From CAYMZZ01 sp046297935 (GTDB lineage Bacteria; Bacteroidota; Bacteroidia; Chitinophagales; Chitinophagaceae), in NCBI GenBank assembly GCA_046297935.1, contig JBKBHA010000018.1:1-64000 (forward strand): a DNA stretch of 64,000 nucleotides. Direction: 5' to 3'. Position numbers and translations under genes: made by a program. Positions 34,531 through 42,726 of the stretch are shown here, one piece after another. The notes beneath the pieces were generated by a model, which worked only from the letters and a program-made list of their open reading frames with translations, searched no databases and was not told where the DNA came from. The first letter of the stretch is position 1, and the number at the start of each line of letters is the position of its first letter.

Positions 34531-34561
34531 GCAGAATATAAAGCCGGATTTCCCGGCTACT

Positions 34562-37000
34562 TTAGAATGCTTTTGGCTGCTGTGCGGGTTTTGCATCAGC
34601 AGGAGCATTTTTCACATATTTCTCCAGCCAGGCGTATTGCTCGGCCAGCACATGTAAAATATTCTCTCGGCCGGCATATCCATGACTCTCGTAGGGTAGA
34701 CTGATATACTTGGCATTTCCGCCATGACCCTTTATGGCATTGAACATGCGTTCGCTCTGTATAGGATAAGTGCCGGTGTTGTTGTCGGCATCACCATGTA
34801 TCAGCAATAACGGAGTCTTGATCTTGTCAGCATTCATGAAGGGGCTCATAGCGTTGTAGAGATCGGGGGCTTCCCAGTAAGTGCGGTCTTCATTCTGAAA
34901 ACCGAACGGAGTAAGCGTACGATTGTATGCTCCGCTACGTGCAATACCTGCTTTAAAGAGCTTGGTATGAGCCAGCAGGTTCGCTGTCATAAATGCACCA
35001 TAGCTATGACCACCCACAGCAACGCGATTTGGATCGCCTACGCCCATTTCTTTCAGTTTGTTGATAGCTGCTTCAGCATTCATGCGCAGTTGGTCAACAA
35101 AATTATCGTTAGGTTTTTTGTCCGCTGAAGTAGCTACAATAGGCATTTCAGCATTGTTCAGTACTGCATAACCCTGGGTTACATAGTAAATAGGTGTACC
35201 CCAGTTCAACAAGGTAAACCGGTGTTCGCTTCCGCGCACCTGAGCGGCATCAGATGCAGAATTGTATTCTGCAGGATAAGCCCAGATGAATACTGGCAAT
35301 GGTCCATCGCGCTTGGCATCGTAGCCTTTGGGCAGATAAAGATCACCTGTCAGCGTCACGCCATCCTCGCGCTGGTATTTTATTTTTTGTTTGCTTACGC
35401 CATCCAGTTGTGGATACGGGTTATTGAATTGAGTAAGCGGACGGTCTGCAATTCTGGCTTTAAGATCCTTTAACCAGAAGTTAGGCATGTCTTTCTCCGT
35501 TTCGCGCCGCGTTACAAGGGTAAGGCGGTTGGGGTCGATCACTTTTGTAACCATTTCAAAGCTGCCTTCGGGACAGCGCCAAAGCGTGTCGGCCTTTTTT
35601 GTATGAACATCATACGACATCAGGAAGGGCAGATCACCTTTTGCAGAAGCGCCCTGAGTATTGTTCATCAAAATCTTGTTGCCATTGTCGATGGTAACCA
35701 GCACATTTCTGCCGTATTTGTTGCTAGACGTAACAGGATTACCGGGATTCGAATAAGCATCCGTGGTGTTGCGGGTAATTAATGCTTCCAGATCGCCAGT
35801 TACAGGATTGTAACGGTTCATCTGTGTCAGCTGTTTGCTCCGCAAGCCTTCATCTACCAATGCGAGGTTTGCATTTCCCCAAACTGTGCCGCGATAGCGC
35901 ATCTTGGTTTTGAAGAGCTCACGAGGTGTTTCGGTGAACGGCGCAGCCTGAGCGTAGACCGCATCGTGGTATTCTACATCTTTTTTGATCTGGCCTCCAT
36001 CGAGCGGTTTGCACCATACCAGTGTAGCCGGTTCATCATCGCGCCATTCAAATGAGCGGGGAACATCCTGCACATTATCGTAGCCGGAAGGAGAAGTTTC
36101 CGAAGAGGGCAGTTTGGCTACCTCCTTGATTTTTTTGCCTGCAATGTCGGTAATGACAACAACGCTCGGAAAGCCGGACGCGGGCACCAGGTAGGAAAAA
36201 GGCTTTTGAAGTGTCCGGATCATCAGATATTTCTTGTCCGGCGACGGAGTAATGCTGGCATAAATGGCCGGCTGTCCAATTTTTGTTTCTGCACCCCCGG
36301 TATTCTTCACGAGTTGGGTAGTGGCATAAAATTCAAACAGATCCTCGTCGTGCGGAGTTTTGATCATGTCCTGATAAGTAGGGCGAGGCGAAGCTTTACC
36401 GTACACTTCCTGTACGGCGGGGCCACCCGGCAACAGAGGTTTGGCTGGTGCAGCCGAAGCGGGTTTGAGCGTCGCCCTGTACAGGAGGCTGTTGTCGTCG
36501 AGCCAGGTATAGCCGCCCATTACAGCATTGAGTGCTGACTTGTTCACTTTCGTTGCCTTCAGTGTAGCCAGATCAATCACGTACAGATCCACGCGATCGC
36601 GATTGACTTGCATGAACGCAATTTTCTTTTCAGACGGGTTCCAGCTAAAGCTGGTCCCAAACATGGGTTCCGGTAAACCGGCAACCTTGCTCTCTTTACC
36701 TGTCTTGATGTTTTTAAGATAAATACTGTTTACATAGTTCTGCCTGCTGGGTGCATAGTTGGCAGGGTTGATTCGCAAACCTGCGATCTTCAATTCAGGT
36801 TTGGCCAGTTCCTCTACCGAAGGATACTGACTGCTTTGTGTAAACAATATCCATTCGCCCTTGTCGTCAATGCTAACTCCGGGAGTTGGCTTCGCAAGCA
36901 GCATGTCCTGGATGTCTTTTGGGGGTGTTTTGTATCCGCCATCATCCTGCGCTTGTACCAGTTGAACAAACAGCAGGCAGCAGATCAACAGCTTTTTCAT
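34562..37000 (-). CDS. Prolyl oligopeptidase-family (S9) serine peptidase, secreted
   Basis: 812 residues. A signal peptide (about 1-17, ending VQAQ) is followed by a beta-propeller region (about 40-520, for example SFSWNPSEKKIAFMQVNRD, ITPSPDKKYLMIRTLQKP). The C-terminal alpha/beta hydrolase domain has Ser in VGGHSYGAFMTANLLAHT, Asp in IHGDADNNTGTYP and His in YESHGYAGRENILH. It resembles the glutamyl-endopeptidase-like S9D group, but specificity is inference. It is expected in the periplasm. Upstream, 37001-37205 holds no gene and presumably its promoter. Confidence 0.93.
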   Translation of the reverse strand: MKKLLICCLLFVQLVQAQDDGGYKTPPKDIQDMLLAKPTPGVSIDDKGEWILFTQSSQYPSVEELAKPELKIAGLRINPANYAPSRQNYVNSIYLKNIKTGKESKVAGLPEPMFGTSFSWNPSEKKIAFMQVNRDRVDLYVIDLATLKATKVNKSALNAVMGGYTWLDDNSLLYRATLKPASAAPAKPLLPGGPAVQEVYGKASPRPTYQDMIKTPHDEDLFEFYATTQLVKNTGGAETKIGQPAIYASITPSPDKKYLMIRTLQKPFSYLVPASGFPSVVVITDIAGKKIKEVAKLPSSETSPSGYDNVQDVPRSFEWRDDEPATLVWCKPLDGGQIKKDVEYHDAVYAQAAPFTETPRELFKTKMRYRGTVWGNANLALVDEGLRSKQLTQMNRYNPVTGDLEALITRNTTDAYSNPGNPVTSSNKYGRNVLVTIDNGNKILMNNTQGASAKGDLPFLMSYDVHTKKADTLWRCPEGSFEMVTKVIDPNRLTLVTRRETEKDMPNFWLKDLKARIADRPLTQFNNPYPQLDGVSKQKIKYQREDGVTLTGDLYLPKGYDAKRDGPLPVFIWAYPAEYNSASDAAQVRGSEHRFTLLNWGTPIYYVTQGYAVLNNAEMPIVATSADKKPNDNFVDQLRMNAEAAINKLKEMGVGDPNRVAVGGHSYGAFMTANLLAHTKLFKAGIARSGAYNRTLTPFGFQNEDRTYWEAPDLYNAMSPFMNADKIKTPLLLIHGDADNNTGTYPIQSERMFNAIKGHGGNAKYISLPYESHGYAGRENILHVLAEQYAWLEKYVKNAPADAKPAQQPKAF

Positions 37001-37205
37001 GCAATTGTTTTTAGTGATGGTGTAATTCCCCGCATTTTTTGAGAGCCTTTTCCGGGGCTCCCGAAGTTATGAATTAAGCCATCTTTTCCAAATCAAAATA
37101 CAGGAACGGCAGCCATTTTTTTGATTGAAAAGTGCTGACGATTTTAGCTGCAAAAACTTGTGCGGTACTTATTTTTTTCTGTTGTGGAGGCGGATTTCTA
37201 CTGGC

Positions 37206-37679
37206 TTATTTTTTAAAAGTAAAGCCGACAGGCGCCCGCAAAATACCTTTGTCGTACATGTTTAAATACAACTGAATCGGTTTATCCTGGCCGGCAATTT
37301 TAACCACATAAATATCCAGCAATCCCCCGCCCATTAGTCCGTTTGGACTTGAAAATGGGCAGCAACTGCCTTTTCGCGAGTATTCCACCGCTTCACCGTT
37401 AGGTCCCAGCAGCGCGTTCAAAAACCGACGCTGATTAAAAGGTCCGCCTTCGGTGCCCTTGCCTACCATCACAGGATTTTGGGCGCTATATCCATAGTCG
37501 GCCATCACCGAAATGCTGTCGAGCTTGAACGTAACTTCGTCTAGCAACAACTGATATGCATCTGAAAAAAGATGGCCGTAGGTGGCTTTGTCGGAGCTTT
37601 GCGAGGAAATGGCAGTTTTCCGCGATCCTCCACAGCCGGAAGCCAGCAGCGCAATTAAAAAAACGGTCGTGATTCTCAT
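37206..37679 (-). CDS. Small lipoprotein of unknown function
   Basis: 157 residues from the ATG at 37679 (MRITTVFLIALLASGC). The reading frame extends to 37967, but that part would run across the trp leader and trpE start on the other strand and has no signal peptide at its own N-terminus, so it is rejected. The lipobox LLASGC gives a lipidated Cys at about residue 16. A CCPFSSPNGLMGGG segment and a basic C-terminus are notable. No domain was recognised. It is divergent from the trp operon and shares an 80-base promoter region with it. Confidence 0.7.
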   Translation of the reverse strand: MRITTVFLIALLASGCGGSRKTAISSQSSDKATYGHLFSDAYQLLLDEVTFKLDSISVMADYGYSAQNPVMVGKGTEGGPFNQRRFLNALLGPNGEAVEYSRKGSCCPFSSPNGLMGGGLLDIYVVKIAGQDKPIQLYLNMYDKGILRAPVGFTFKK

Positions 37680-37725
37680 AAACAGGTTTTGTGTGGATGA
37701 AAACTTTAAGCTAATAAAAAATTTG

Positions 37726-37753
37726 TTGTTTTCGGGATTTGCGGGCATATTTG
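37726..37753 (+). promoter_or_regulatory. trp operon promoter
   Basis: TTG at 37726-37728, a 17-base spacer and CATATTTG at 37746-37753 match the Bacteroidota TTG-N17-TAnnTTTG pattern with one change in the -7 box. TTTG at 37722-37725 is an alternative -33. The leader-peptide ATG follows seven bases after the -7, so the transcript would start within a base or two of it. Confidence 0.68.
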
Positions 37754-37760
37754 CATTGTT

Positions 37761-37826
37761 ATGTTGAAACAATTGAATAATACACAGTGGTGGTGGCATA
37801 TAGAGTCCAGGGGGATACTGTATTGA
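37761..37826 (+). CDS. trpL: trp leader peptide (21 residues, three consecutive Trp)
   Basis: ATG at 37761 to TGA at 37824-37826 encodes MLKQLNNTQ, then Trp-Trp-Trp (residues 10-12, 37788-37796), then HIESRGILY. Three adjacent Trp codons in a very short frame just before trpE and a terminator are the hallmark of ribosome-mediated attenuation. Stalling at the Trp codons when tryptophanyl-tRNA is scarce would expose the antiterminator segment. The frame is too short for automatic ORF calling. The function is inferred from codon content and the surrounding pairings. Confidence 0.88.
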   Translation: MLKQLNNTQWWWHIESRGILY

Positions 37827-37880
37827 CATTGCATTGTTATTGGACAAGATATACAGCCCCGAAGTAATTCGGGGTTTTTT
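37784..37880 (+). promoter_or_regulatory. trp attenuator: alternative pairings and intrinsic terminator
   Basis: Four segments are visible. Segment 1, ACAGTG (37784-37789), pairs with segment 2, TACTGT (37816-37821). Segment 2, GGGG-ata-CTGTAT (37811-37823), pairs alternatively with segment 3, ATACAGCCCC (37851-37860), giving ten pairs with a three-base bulge. Segment 3, CCCCGAA (37857-37863), pairs with segment 4, TTCGGGG (37868-37874), and six T follow: the terminator. The Trp codons lie just after segment 1, and the leader stop abuts segment 2, so ribosome position decides which helix forms. Confidence 0.87.
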
Positions 37881-37908
37881 ATTGACTCGAAAACGGGCAT
37901 CGCCTGAC

Positions 37909-39342
37909 ATGATGAAGAAAATCGTTCTTGAAACTGTTTGCAAGCGCTTGCTGGCTGATGTATACACGCCGGTAGGAATTTATCTACGCCTGCGCGATCG
38001 CTTTCGCGACACCCTGTTGCTGGAGAGTACGGATCATCACGCAGCAGAAAACAGCTATTCTTTTATTTGTGTGAACGCCATGGCTGGCATGGAGATTAAA
38101 GGGATGGATGAACTCGAATTTAAACTGCCTGCAAGAAATCCGGAACGCCGGCAAATTCCGGTGCCTGATAAAGTGCCGGATATGCTCTTCGAATTTATGA
38201 ACCAGTTTGAAGCGATACCGGTAAAGGACACAGCTGCCCGGTTCGCGCAGGGTCTTTATGGCTACACGAGCTACGATGCAGTGCAGTTCTTCGACAGTAT
38301 CCGTTTGGCCGACTATCAGTCGAAAGCAGGAGCCAATGCGGTTTCCATTCCTTTGATGCGATATCGGATGTATCAGTATGTTATCGCCTTTAACCATTTC
38401 AAAGACGAACTTTATATATGCGAGAACCGCGTGTCGGGTGTGGAGAGTGATTTCGATCTGATTGAATCACTGATCCGTCGTAAAGACGTGCCGGTATATC
38501 CATTCCGAACGCTGGGCGACGAACACTCCAATATGTCAGACGATGCCTATCGCGAGATGGTGAGCAAGGGAATTGAATCCTGTTTGCGCGGCGATGTGTT
38601 TCAGATTGTATTGAGCCGACGTTTTCAACAATCGTTTTCAGGCGATGAGTTCAATGTATATCGGGCATTGCGCAGTGTTAATCCGTCGCCTTACCTGTTC
38701 TTTTTCGATTATGGAGATTATAAGCTCATGGGTTCCTCGCCGGAGGCGCAGTTGCTGATTCAGCAAGGCCGAGCAATCGTGCACCCGATTGCAGGTACAT
38801 TTAAACGTACCGGTGATGAAGAAACCGATCAGTTGGAGACGCAACGTTTACTGGAAGATGCCAAGGAAAATGCTGAACACGTTATGCTGGTTGATCTGGC
38901 CCGCAACGATCTCAGTCGCCTTTGCGACGAAGTGCAGGTAGCACACTTCCGCCAGGTCCAATATTACTCGCATGTAATTCATCTGGTGAGTGAGGTTACG
39001 GGAAAAGTCAGACCCCAAACTAATCCGTTTGCGCTTTTGGCCGCATCTTTTCCAGCTGGCACACTGAGCGGAGCACCTAAATTCAGAGCCATGGAACTTA
39101 TTGACGAATTGGAACCAACACCGCGGGAATATTACGGCGGCGCGCTCGGATTTATGGGCCTCGATGGTAGTTGTGTACATGCGATTATGATCCGTACGCT
39201 ATTGAGTCGGCACAATACGCTCACCTACCAGGCCGGCGCAGGTGTGGTAGCTGCCAGCAGCCCCGAAAATGAACTGCAGGAAGTGAACAACAAACTCGGC
39301 GCATTGAAAATGGCAATCCGCATAGCCGAAGACGTAGCATAA
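37909..39342 (+). CDS. trpE: Anthranilate synthase component I
   Basis: 477 residues from the ATG at 37909 (a second ATG follows at once). An upstream TTG at 37834 would translate through the terminator and is rejected. TrpE converts chorismate and ammonia to anthranilate. The N-terminal LLES motif (in TLLLESTDHH, about residue 40) is the tryptophan feedback site. The catalytic domain has FQIVLSRRF, YLFFFDYGDYKLMGSSPEAQL, HPIAGTFKRTGDEETD, DLARNDLSRLC and PAGTLSGAPKFRAMEL. First enzyme of the pathway, behind the attenuator. Confidence 0.96.
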   Translation: MMKKIVLETVCKRLLADVYTPVGIYLRLRDRFRDTLLLESTDHHAAENSYSFICVNAMAGMEIKGMDELEFKLPARNPERRQIPVPDKVPDMLFEFMNQFEAIPVKDTAARFAQGLYGYTSYDAVQFFDSIRLADYQSKAGANAVSIPLMRYRMYQYVIAFNHFKDELYICENRVSGVESDFDLIESLIRRKDVPVYPFRTLGDEHSNMSDDAYREMVSKGIESCLRGDVFQIVLSRRFQQSFSGDEFNVYRALRSVNPSPYLFFFDYGDYKLMGSSPEAQLLIQQGRAIVHPIAGTFKRTGDEETDQLETQRLLEDAKENAEHVMLVDLARNDLSRLCDEVQVAHFRQVQYYSHVIHLVSEVTGKVRPQTNPFALLAASFPAGTLSGAPKFRAMELIDELEPTPREYYGGALGFMGLDGSCVHAIMIRTLLSRHNTLTYQAGAGVVAASSPENELQEVNNKLGALKMAIRIAEDVA

Positions 39343-39510
39343 ATTGAAGCGAAGCGATGTTGAAATCCCAGAAAAACGACCATACTTCCAAACAACCATA
39401 CAAACTAACAACTCAACAATTCAACAACTCAACAATTCAACAACTCAACAACCCTGCCTGCCGGCAGGCAGGTCAACAACAAAACAACTAAACATAAAAA
39501 ACTCTTCATC
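39343..39510. repeat. AACAAYTC tandem repeat and perfect palindrome inside the trp operon
   Basis: The 168-base gap between trpE and trpG holds six tandem copies of an eight-base unit alternating AACAACTC and AACAATTC (39407-39454). A perfect 20-base palindrome, CCTGCCTGCCGGCAGGCAGG, follows (39453-39472), with the same core as at 12248. No second promoter is obvious. The hairpin could modulate expression or stabilise the mRNA between the two anthranilate synthase genes. Confidence 0.85.
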
Positions 39511-40128
39511 TTGAAACTCCTGGTTTTCGATAACTACGATTCATTCACCTACAACCTGGTCCACCTGGTTGAAAAAATTCTGCAGCAAAGGGTCGATGTG
39601 GTGAGAAATGACAAGATTCCGCTTCAGGAAATAGAAGCCTACGATCGGATCATACTATCGCCGGGACCGGGCATACCTGAAGAAGCGGGATTGTTGCTGC
39701 CATTGATACGACAGTATGCTCCTGCCAAATCGATACTGGGTGTTTGCCTCGGGCATCAGGCAATTGCCGAAGCCTTTGGCGGTATGCTGATCAATTTGAC
39801 TTCGGTATTTCACGGCATTGCCACTCCCATACATCAGGTGCCGGTAAATCCATGGCGCTCGCAAGCCATCGTGGAAGGCAGCACCCATTCGGGAGATATC
39901 TTTTTAGGACTGCCCAACGAACTGGAAGTGGGCCGCTACCATAGCTGGATCGTTGACGAAGAACACTTGCCGGAAGAGTTGGAAGTAACGGCTCGCGATA
40001 GCCAGGGCATGATCATGGCATTACGCCACAAGTTTTTTGATATCCAGGGCGTACAGTTTCACCCGGAAAGTGTATTGACGCCATTGGGCGAACAAATGCT
40101 ACGCAGTTGGTTAAATGTAAATTCATAG
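39511..40128 (+). CDS. trpG: Anthranilate synthase component II (glutamine amidotransferase)
   Basis: 205 residues starting at a TTG codon (39511). No in-frame ATG lies upstream, and the frame begins with the conserved KLLVFDNYDSFTYNL. This class I glutaminase delivers ammonia to TrpE. The catalytic Cys is in GVCLGHQAIAEAFGG (about residue 80), the His-Glu pair in VQFHPESVLTP near the C-terminus, and the oxyanion motif in LSPGPGIPEEAG. It lies second in the trp operon. The TTG start may keep its translation below that of trpE. Confidence 0.95.
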   Translation: MKLLVFDNYDSFTYNLVHLVEKILQQRVDVVRNDKIPLQEIEAYDRIILSPGPGIPEEAGLLLPLIRQYAPAKSILGVCLGHQAIAEAFGGMLINLTSVFHGIATPIHQVPVNPWRSQAIVEGSTHSGDIFLGLPNELEVGRYHSWIVDEEHLPEELEVTARDSQGMIMALRHKFFDIQGVQFHPESVLTPLGEQMLRSWLNVNS

Positions 40129-40155
40129 ATACAGAAACCGTTTCAGACAATTGTC

Positions 40156-41148
40156 ATGAAAAAAATACTTTATCATCTTTTCGAACATAAACCGCTCTCA
40201 CGCGAACAGGCCCGTGCGGTATTAATGGAAATTGGCCAGGGCAAATACAATGAACATGAGGTAACTGCCTTTATGACCAGCTATCTCATGCGCAGCATCA
40301 CAATTCCTGAGTTGCAGGGGTTTCGCGATGCGCTGCTTGAACTCTGTGTGCCGGTTAATCTGGGAGATATCGATAGCATTGATATCGTTGGAACCGGTGG
40401 CGATGGAAAGGATACATTCAATATTTCCACGCTGTCCTGTTTTATTGTTGCCGGCGCAGGGCAGGCGGTGGCTAAACATGGCAATTACGGGTCATCTTCA
40501 GTGAGTGGTGCCTCCAACGTGATGGAACAGATGGGCTATCGATTCAAGAACGATAGCGATTCCCTCCAACGCGAGCTAAACGAAGCAGGTATCTGTTTCC
40601 TGCATGCCCCGCTTTTTCATCCGGCACTGAAAACGGTGGCGCCTATCAGAAAGAACCTGGGCATGCGCACCTTTTTTAATATGCTCGGCCCATTGGTCAA
40701 TCCCGGAGATCCGGCATACCAACTGGTTGGCGTCTATAACCTGGAAATGGCAAGAGTATATAACTATCTGTTGCAGGAGACCGAGCGTTCTTTCACCATT
40801 ATTCACGGACTGGATGGTTACGATGAAATTAGTCTGACCAACGATACAAAAGTTATTACCCGCGAAGGCGAGCGTGTGATGACCCCAGAACAATTGGGCA
40901 AGCGCATGGTGATGCCATCAGATCTTTACGGAGGGTCCTCTGTACAGGAAGCAGCAGACATTTTTTCGAAAGTAATAAAAGGAGAAGGCAGCTGGCCTCA
41001 ACATGCGGTTGTGTTGGCAAATGCGGCGATGGCCCTGCATTGTACGGGAAAATATATCTCATACGAAGCCGCTTATCGGGCGGCTGTGGAAAGCCTTGAG
41101 TCAGGCAAGGCATACGAATCGCTTAAAAAATTACTTGCATTGCAATGA
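40156..41148 (+). CDS. trpD: Anthranilate phosphoribosyltransferase
   Basis: 330 residues. It joins anthranilate to PRPP. The phosphoribosyl-site motif DIVGTGGDGKDTFNIST (about residue 80) and KHGNYGSSSVSGASNVMEQMGY are diagnostic, with FFNMLGPLVNPGDPAYQLVGVY and IHGLDGYDEISL further on. Length is normal. The last codons overlap the first of trpC in an ATGA (41145-41148), so the two are translationally coupled. Confidence 0.97.
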   Translation: MKKILYHLFEHKPLSREQARAVLMEIGQGKYNEHEVTAFMTSYLMRSITIPELQGFRDALLELCVPVNLGDIDSIDIVGTGGDGKDTFNISTLSCFIVAGAGQAVAKHGNYGSSSVSGASNVMEQMGYRFKNDSDSLQRELNEAGICFLHAPLFHPALKTVAPIRKNLGMRTFFNMLGPLVNPGDPAYQLVGVYNLEMARVYNYLLQETERSFTIIHGLDGYDEISLTNDTKVITREGERVMTPEQLGKRMVMPSDLYGGSSVQEAADIFSKVIKGEGSWPQHAVVLANAAMALHCTGKYISYEAAYRAAVESLESGKAYESLKKLLALQ

Positions 41149-41948
41149 GTACTATTCTTGATACGATTATCGAACACAAACGGAAGGAGGTAGCCGAACT
41201 AAAGCCCCTCAGCAGTCTTGAGCGATTTCGCAGAGAGGGATTTTTTTGGGAAATTTCCAATCGCTCGTTGAAAGCAAGGTTGATGGACCCGAACAGTACA
41301 GGTATAGTTGCCGAATTCAAGCGCAAAAGTCCCAGCAAAGGCTGGTTCAAACCGCCAGAGATGGAGGTTGAAATGGTGGTTCGTGCATACAACGACCTCG
41401 GAGCAGCAGGCATGTCGGTGCTGACCGACACCCATTTCTTCGGCGGCGACCTCGACGACCTTATTCAGGCGAAAGTGATTTCAGACATTCCGGTGCTACG
41501 TAAGGATTTTATTGTTGATCATTGGCAAATAGCCGAAGCTAAGGCTTTTGGCGCCGACGTGATCCTGCTGATTGCTGCCTGCTTAAGCCCGGAAGAAGTG
41601 AGGCAACTGGCCCTCTACGCAAAAACAATTGGCCTTGAGGTGCTCCTGGAGATTCATGACGATACCGAACTGGATCATATCTGTGATGAAGTGGATATGG
41701 TAGGTGTGAATAACCGAAACCTCAAGACATTTGAAGTGGACATTCAGCGTTCGCTCGACCTGATTACCAAAATCCCCGTTGAAAAGCCTGCCGTGGCAGA
41801 AAGCGGCATCAACGATGTAAAAACGATCTTAACTTTACGGAATGCCGGATTCAAGGGGTTCCTGATTGGCGAGCGGTTTATGAAGGAATCTGATCCGGCT
41901 GCCGCCTTCGGTTTGTTTGTAGACGAATTGCGCGCGGCGACTGCCTGA
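41145..41948 (+). CDS. trpC: Indole-3-glycerol phosphate synthase
   Basis: 267 residues, one TIM barrel. It closes the indole ring from the CdRP intermediate. Motifs in order: IIEHKRKEVAELK at the N-terminus, IVAEFKRKSPSKGWF (catalytic Lys and Glu), MSVLTDTHFFGGDLDDL, VLRKDFIVDHWQI (Lys), EVLLEIHDDTEL, VGVNNRNLKTFEVD and AESGINDVKTI. It is a single-function enzyme, not fused to TrpF as in enterobacteria. The start overlaps the trpD stop. Confidence 0.97.
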   Translation: MSTILDTIIEHKRKEVAELKPLSSLERFRREGFFWEISNRSLKARLMDPNSTGIVAEFKRKSPSKGWFKPPEMEVEMVVRAYNDLGAAGMSVLTDTHFFGGDLDDLIQAKVISDIPVLRKDFIVDHWQIAEAKAFGADVILLIAACLSPEEVRQLALYAKTIGLEVLLEIHDDTELDHICDEVDMVGVNNRNLKTFEVDIQRSLDLITKIPVEKPAVAESGINDVKTILTLRNAGFKGFLIGERFMKESDPAAAFGLFVDELRAATA

Positions 41949-41980
41949 CGATTGCCTGCCGGAACTTTTAAAAGGTTATT

Positions 41981-42685
41981 ATGCACGACAACCATGCCGA
42001 ACATGCCAACCTGCCGGTGGAGCGGAACAATTTTCGAATTAAAGTTTGCGGAATGACTCTTCCTGAACAGGTAAATGCACTGGAAGAAATGGGCGTGGAC
42101 CTCGCGGGTTTTATTTTCTACGAAAAATCGCCCCGTTATGTGGCCCACAAGATTTCGCCCGAAAAAATGAAGCAGATCCGCGGGCGCATCGCTAAAGTGG
42201 GGGTGTTTGTGAACATGCCTTACGATGATCTGTTAAGGACTGTAGAGGATTATCGGCTGGATATGGTGCAATTACATGGCGATGAAACACCTTTTTTCTG
42301 CGAAAAAGTAGCAAACTACGTTTCTGTAATAAAGGCATTTCGGCTTTCCGATGGCGATCCGATCGATTGGATTGTGCGCCCCTATCATGATGGTTGCGAC
42401 ATGTATATGTTCGACACCATGGGCGCTGGCTATGGTGGCACAGGAAAGAAGTTCGACTGGACAGTATTGCAGGAATCACAAATGGATAAACTATTTTTCC
42501 TGAGTGGTGGCATTGAGCCAGGGGATGAAGCGGCCATCCGGAAGTTTGCAGCCGATGGAGTGGGCAGGAAATTATTTGCAATAGACCTGAACAGCCGGTT
42601 TGAAGTAGGCGCAGGCGTGAAAGATATGGTGAAGCTCAAGCAGTTTTTAGACAATGTACGAGCCAAACGCGGTGCAGGCGAATGA
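41981..42685 (+). CDS. trpF: Phosphoribosylanthranilate isomerase
   Basis: 234 residues, a TIM barrel of the TrpF family. The Amadori rearrangement uses the catalytic Cys in RIKVCGMTLPEQV (about residue 24) and an Asp further on. VDLAGFIFYEKSPRYV, VGVFVNMPYDDL, VQLHGDETPFFCEKV and LSGGIEPGDEAAIRKF are conserved blocks. The N-terminal 15 residues before the barrel (MHDNHAEHANLPVER) are unusually hydrophilic and may be a short tail. It lies between trpC and trpB in the operon. Confidence 0.95.
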   Translation: MHDNHAEHANLPVERNNFRIKVCGMTLPEQVNALEEMGVDLAGFIFYEKSPRYVAHKISPEKMKQIRGRIAKVGVFVNMPYDDLLRTVEDYRLDMVQLHGDETPFFCEKVANYVSVIKAFRLSDGDPIDWIVRPYHDGCDMYMFDTMGAGYGGTGKKFDWTVLQESQMDKLFFLSGGIEPGDEAAIRKFAADGVGRKLFAIDLNSRFEVGAGVKDMVKLKQFLDNVRAKRGAGE

Positions 42686-42726
42686 AGCAACGAACAGATT
42701 AATGAAGATAAAAAGCACAGTGGAAT

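Noticed and set aside
37761..37908. T-box or TRAP-type control of the trp operon
   Set aside because: No T-box sequence or specifier loop and no series of GAG/UAG triplets was seen. The leader peptide with Trp codons and paired segments explains the region better.
37680..37967. Long upstream extension of the 37206 lipoprotein gene on the minus strand
   Set aside because: It runs antisense through the trp leader and terminator and would bury the lipoprotein signal peptide inside the protein.
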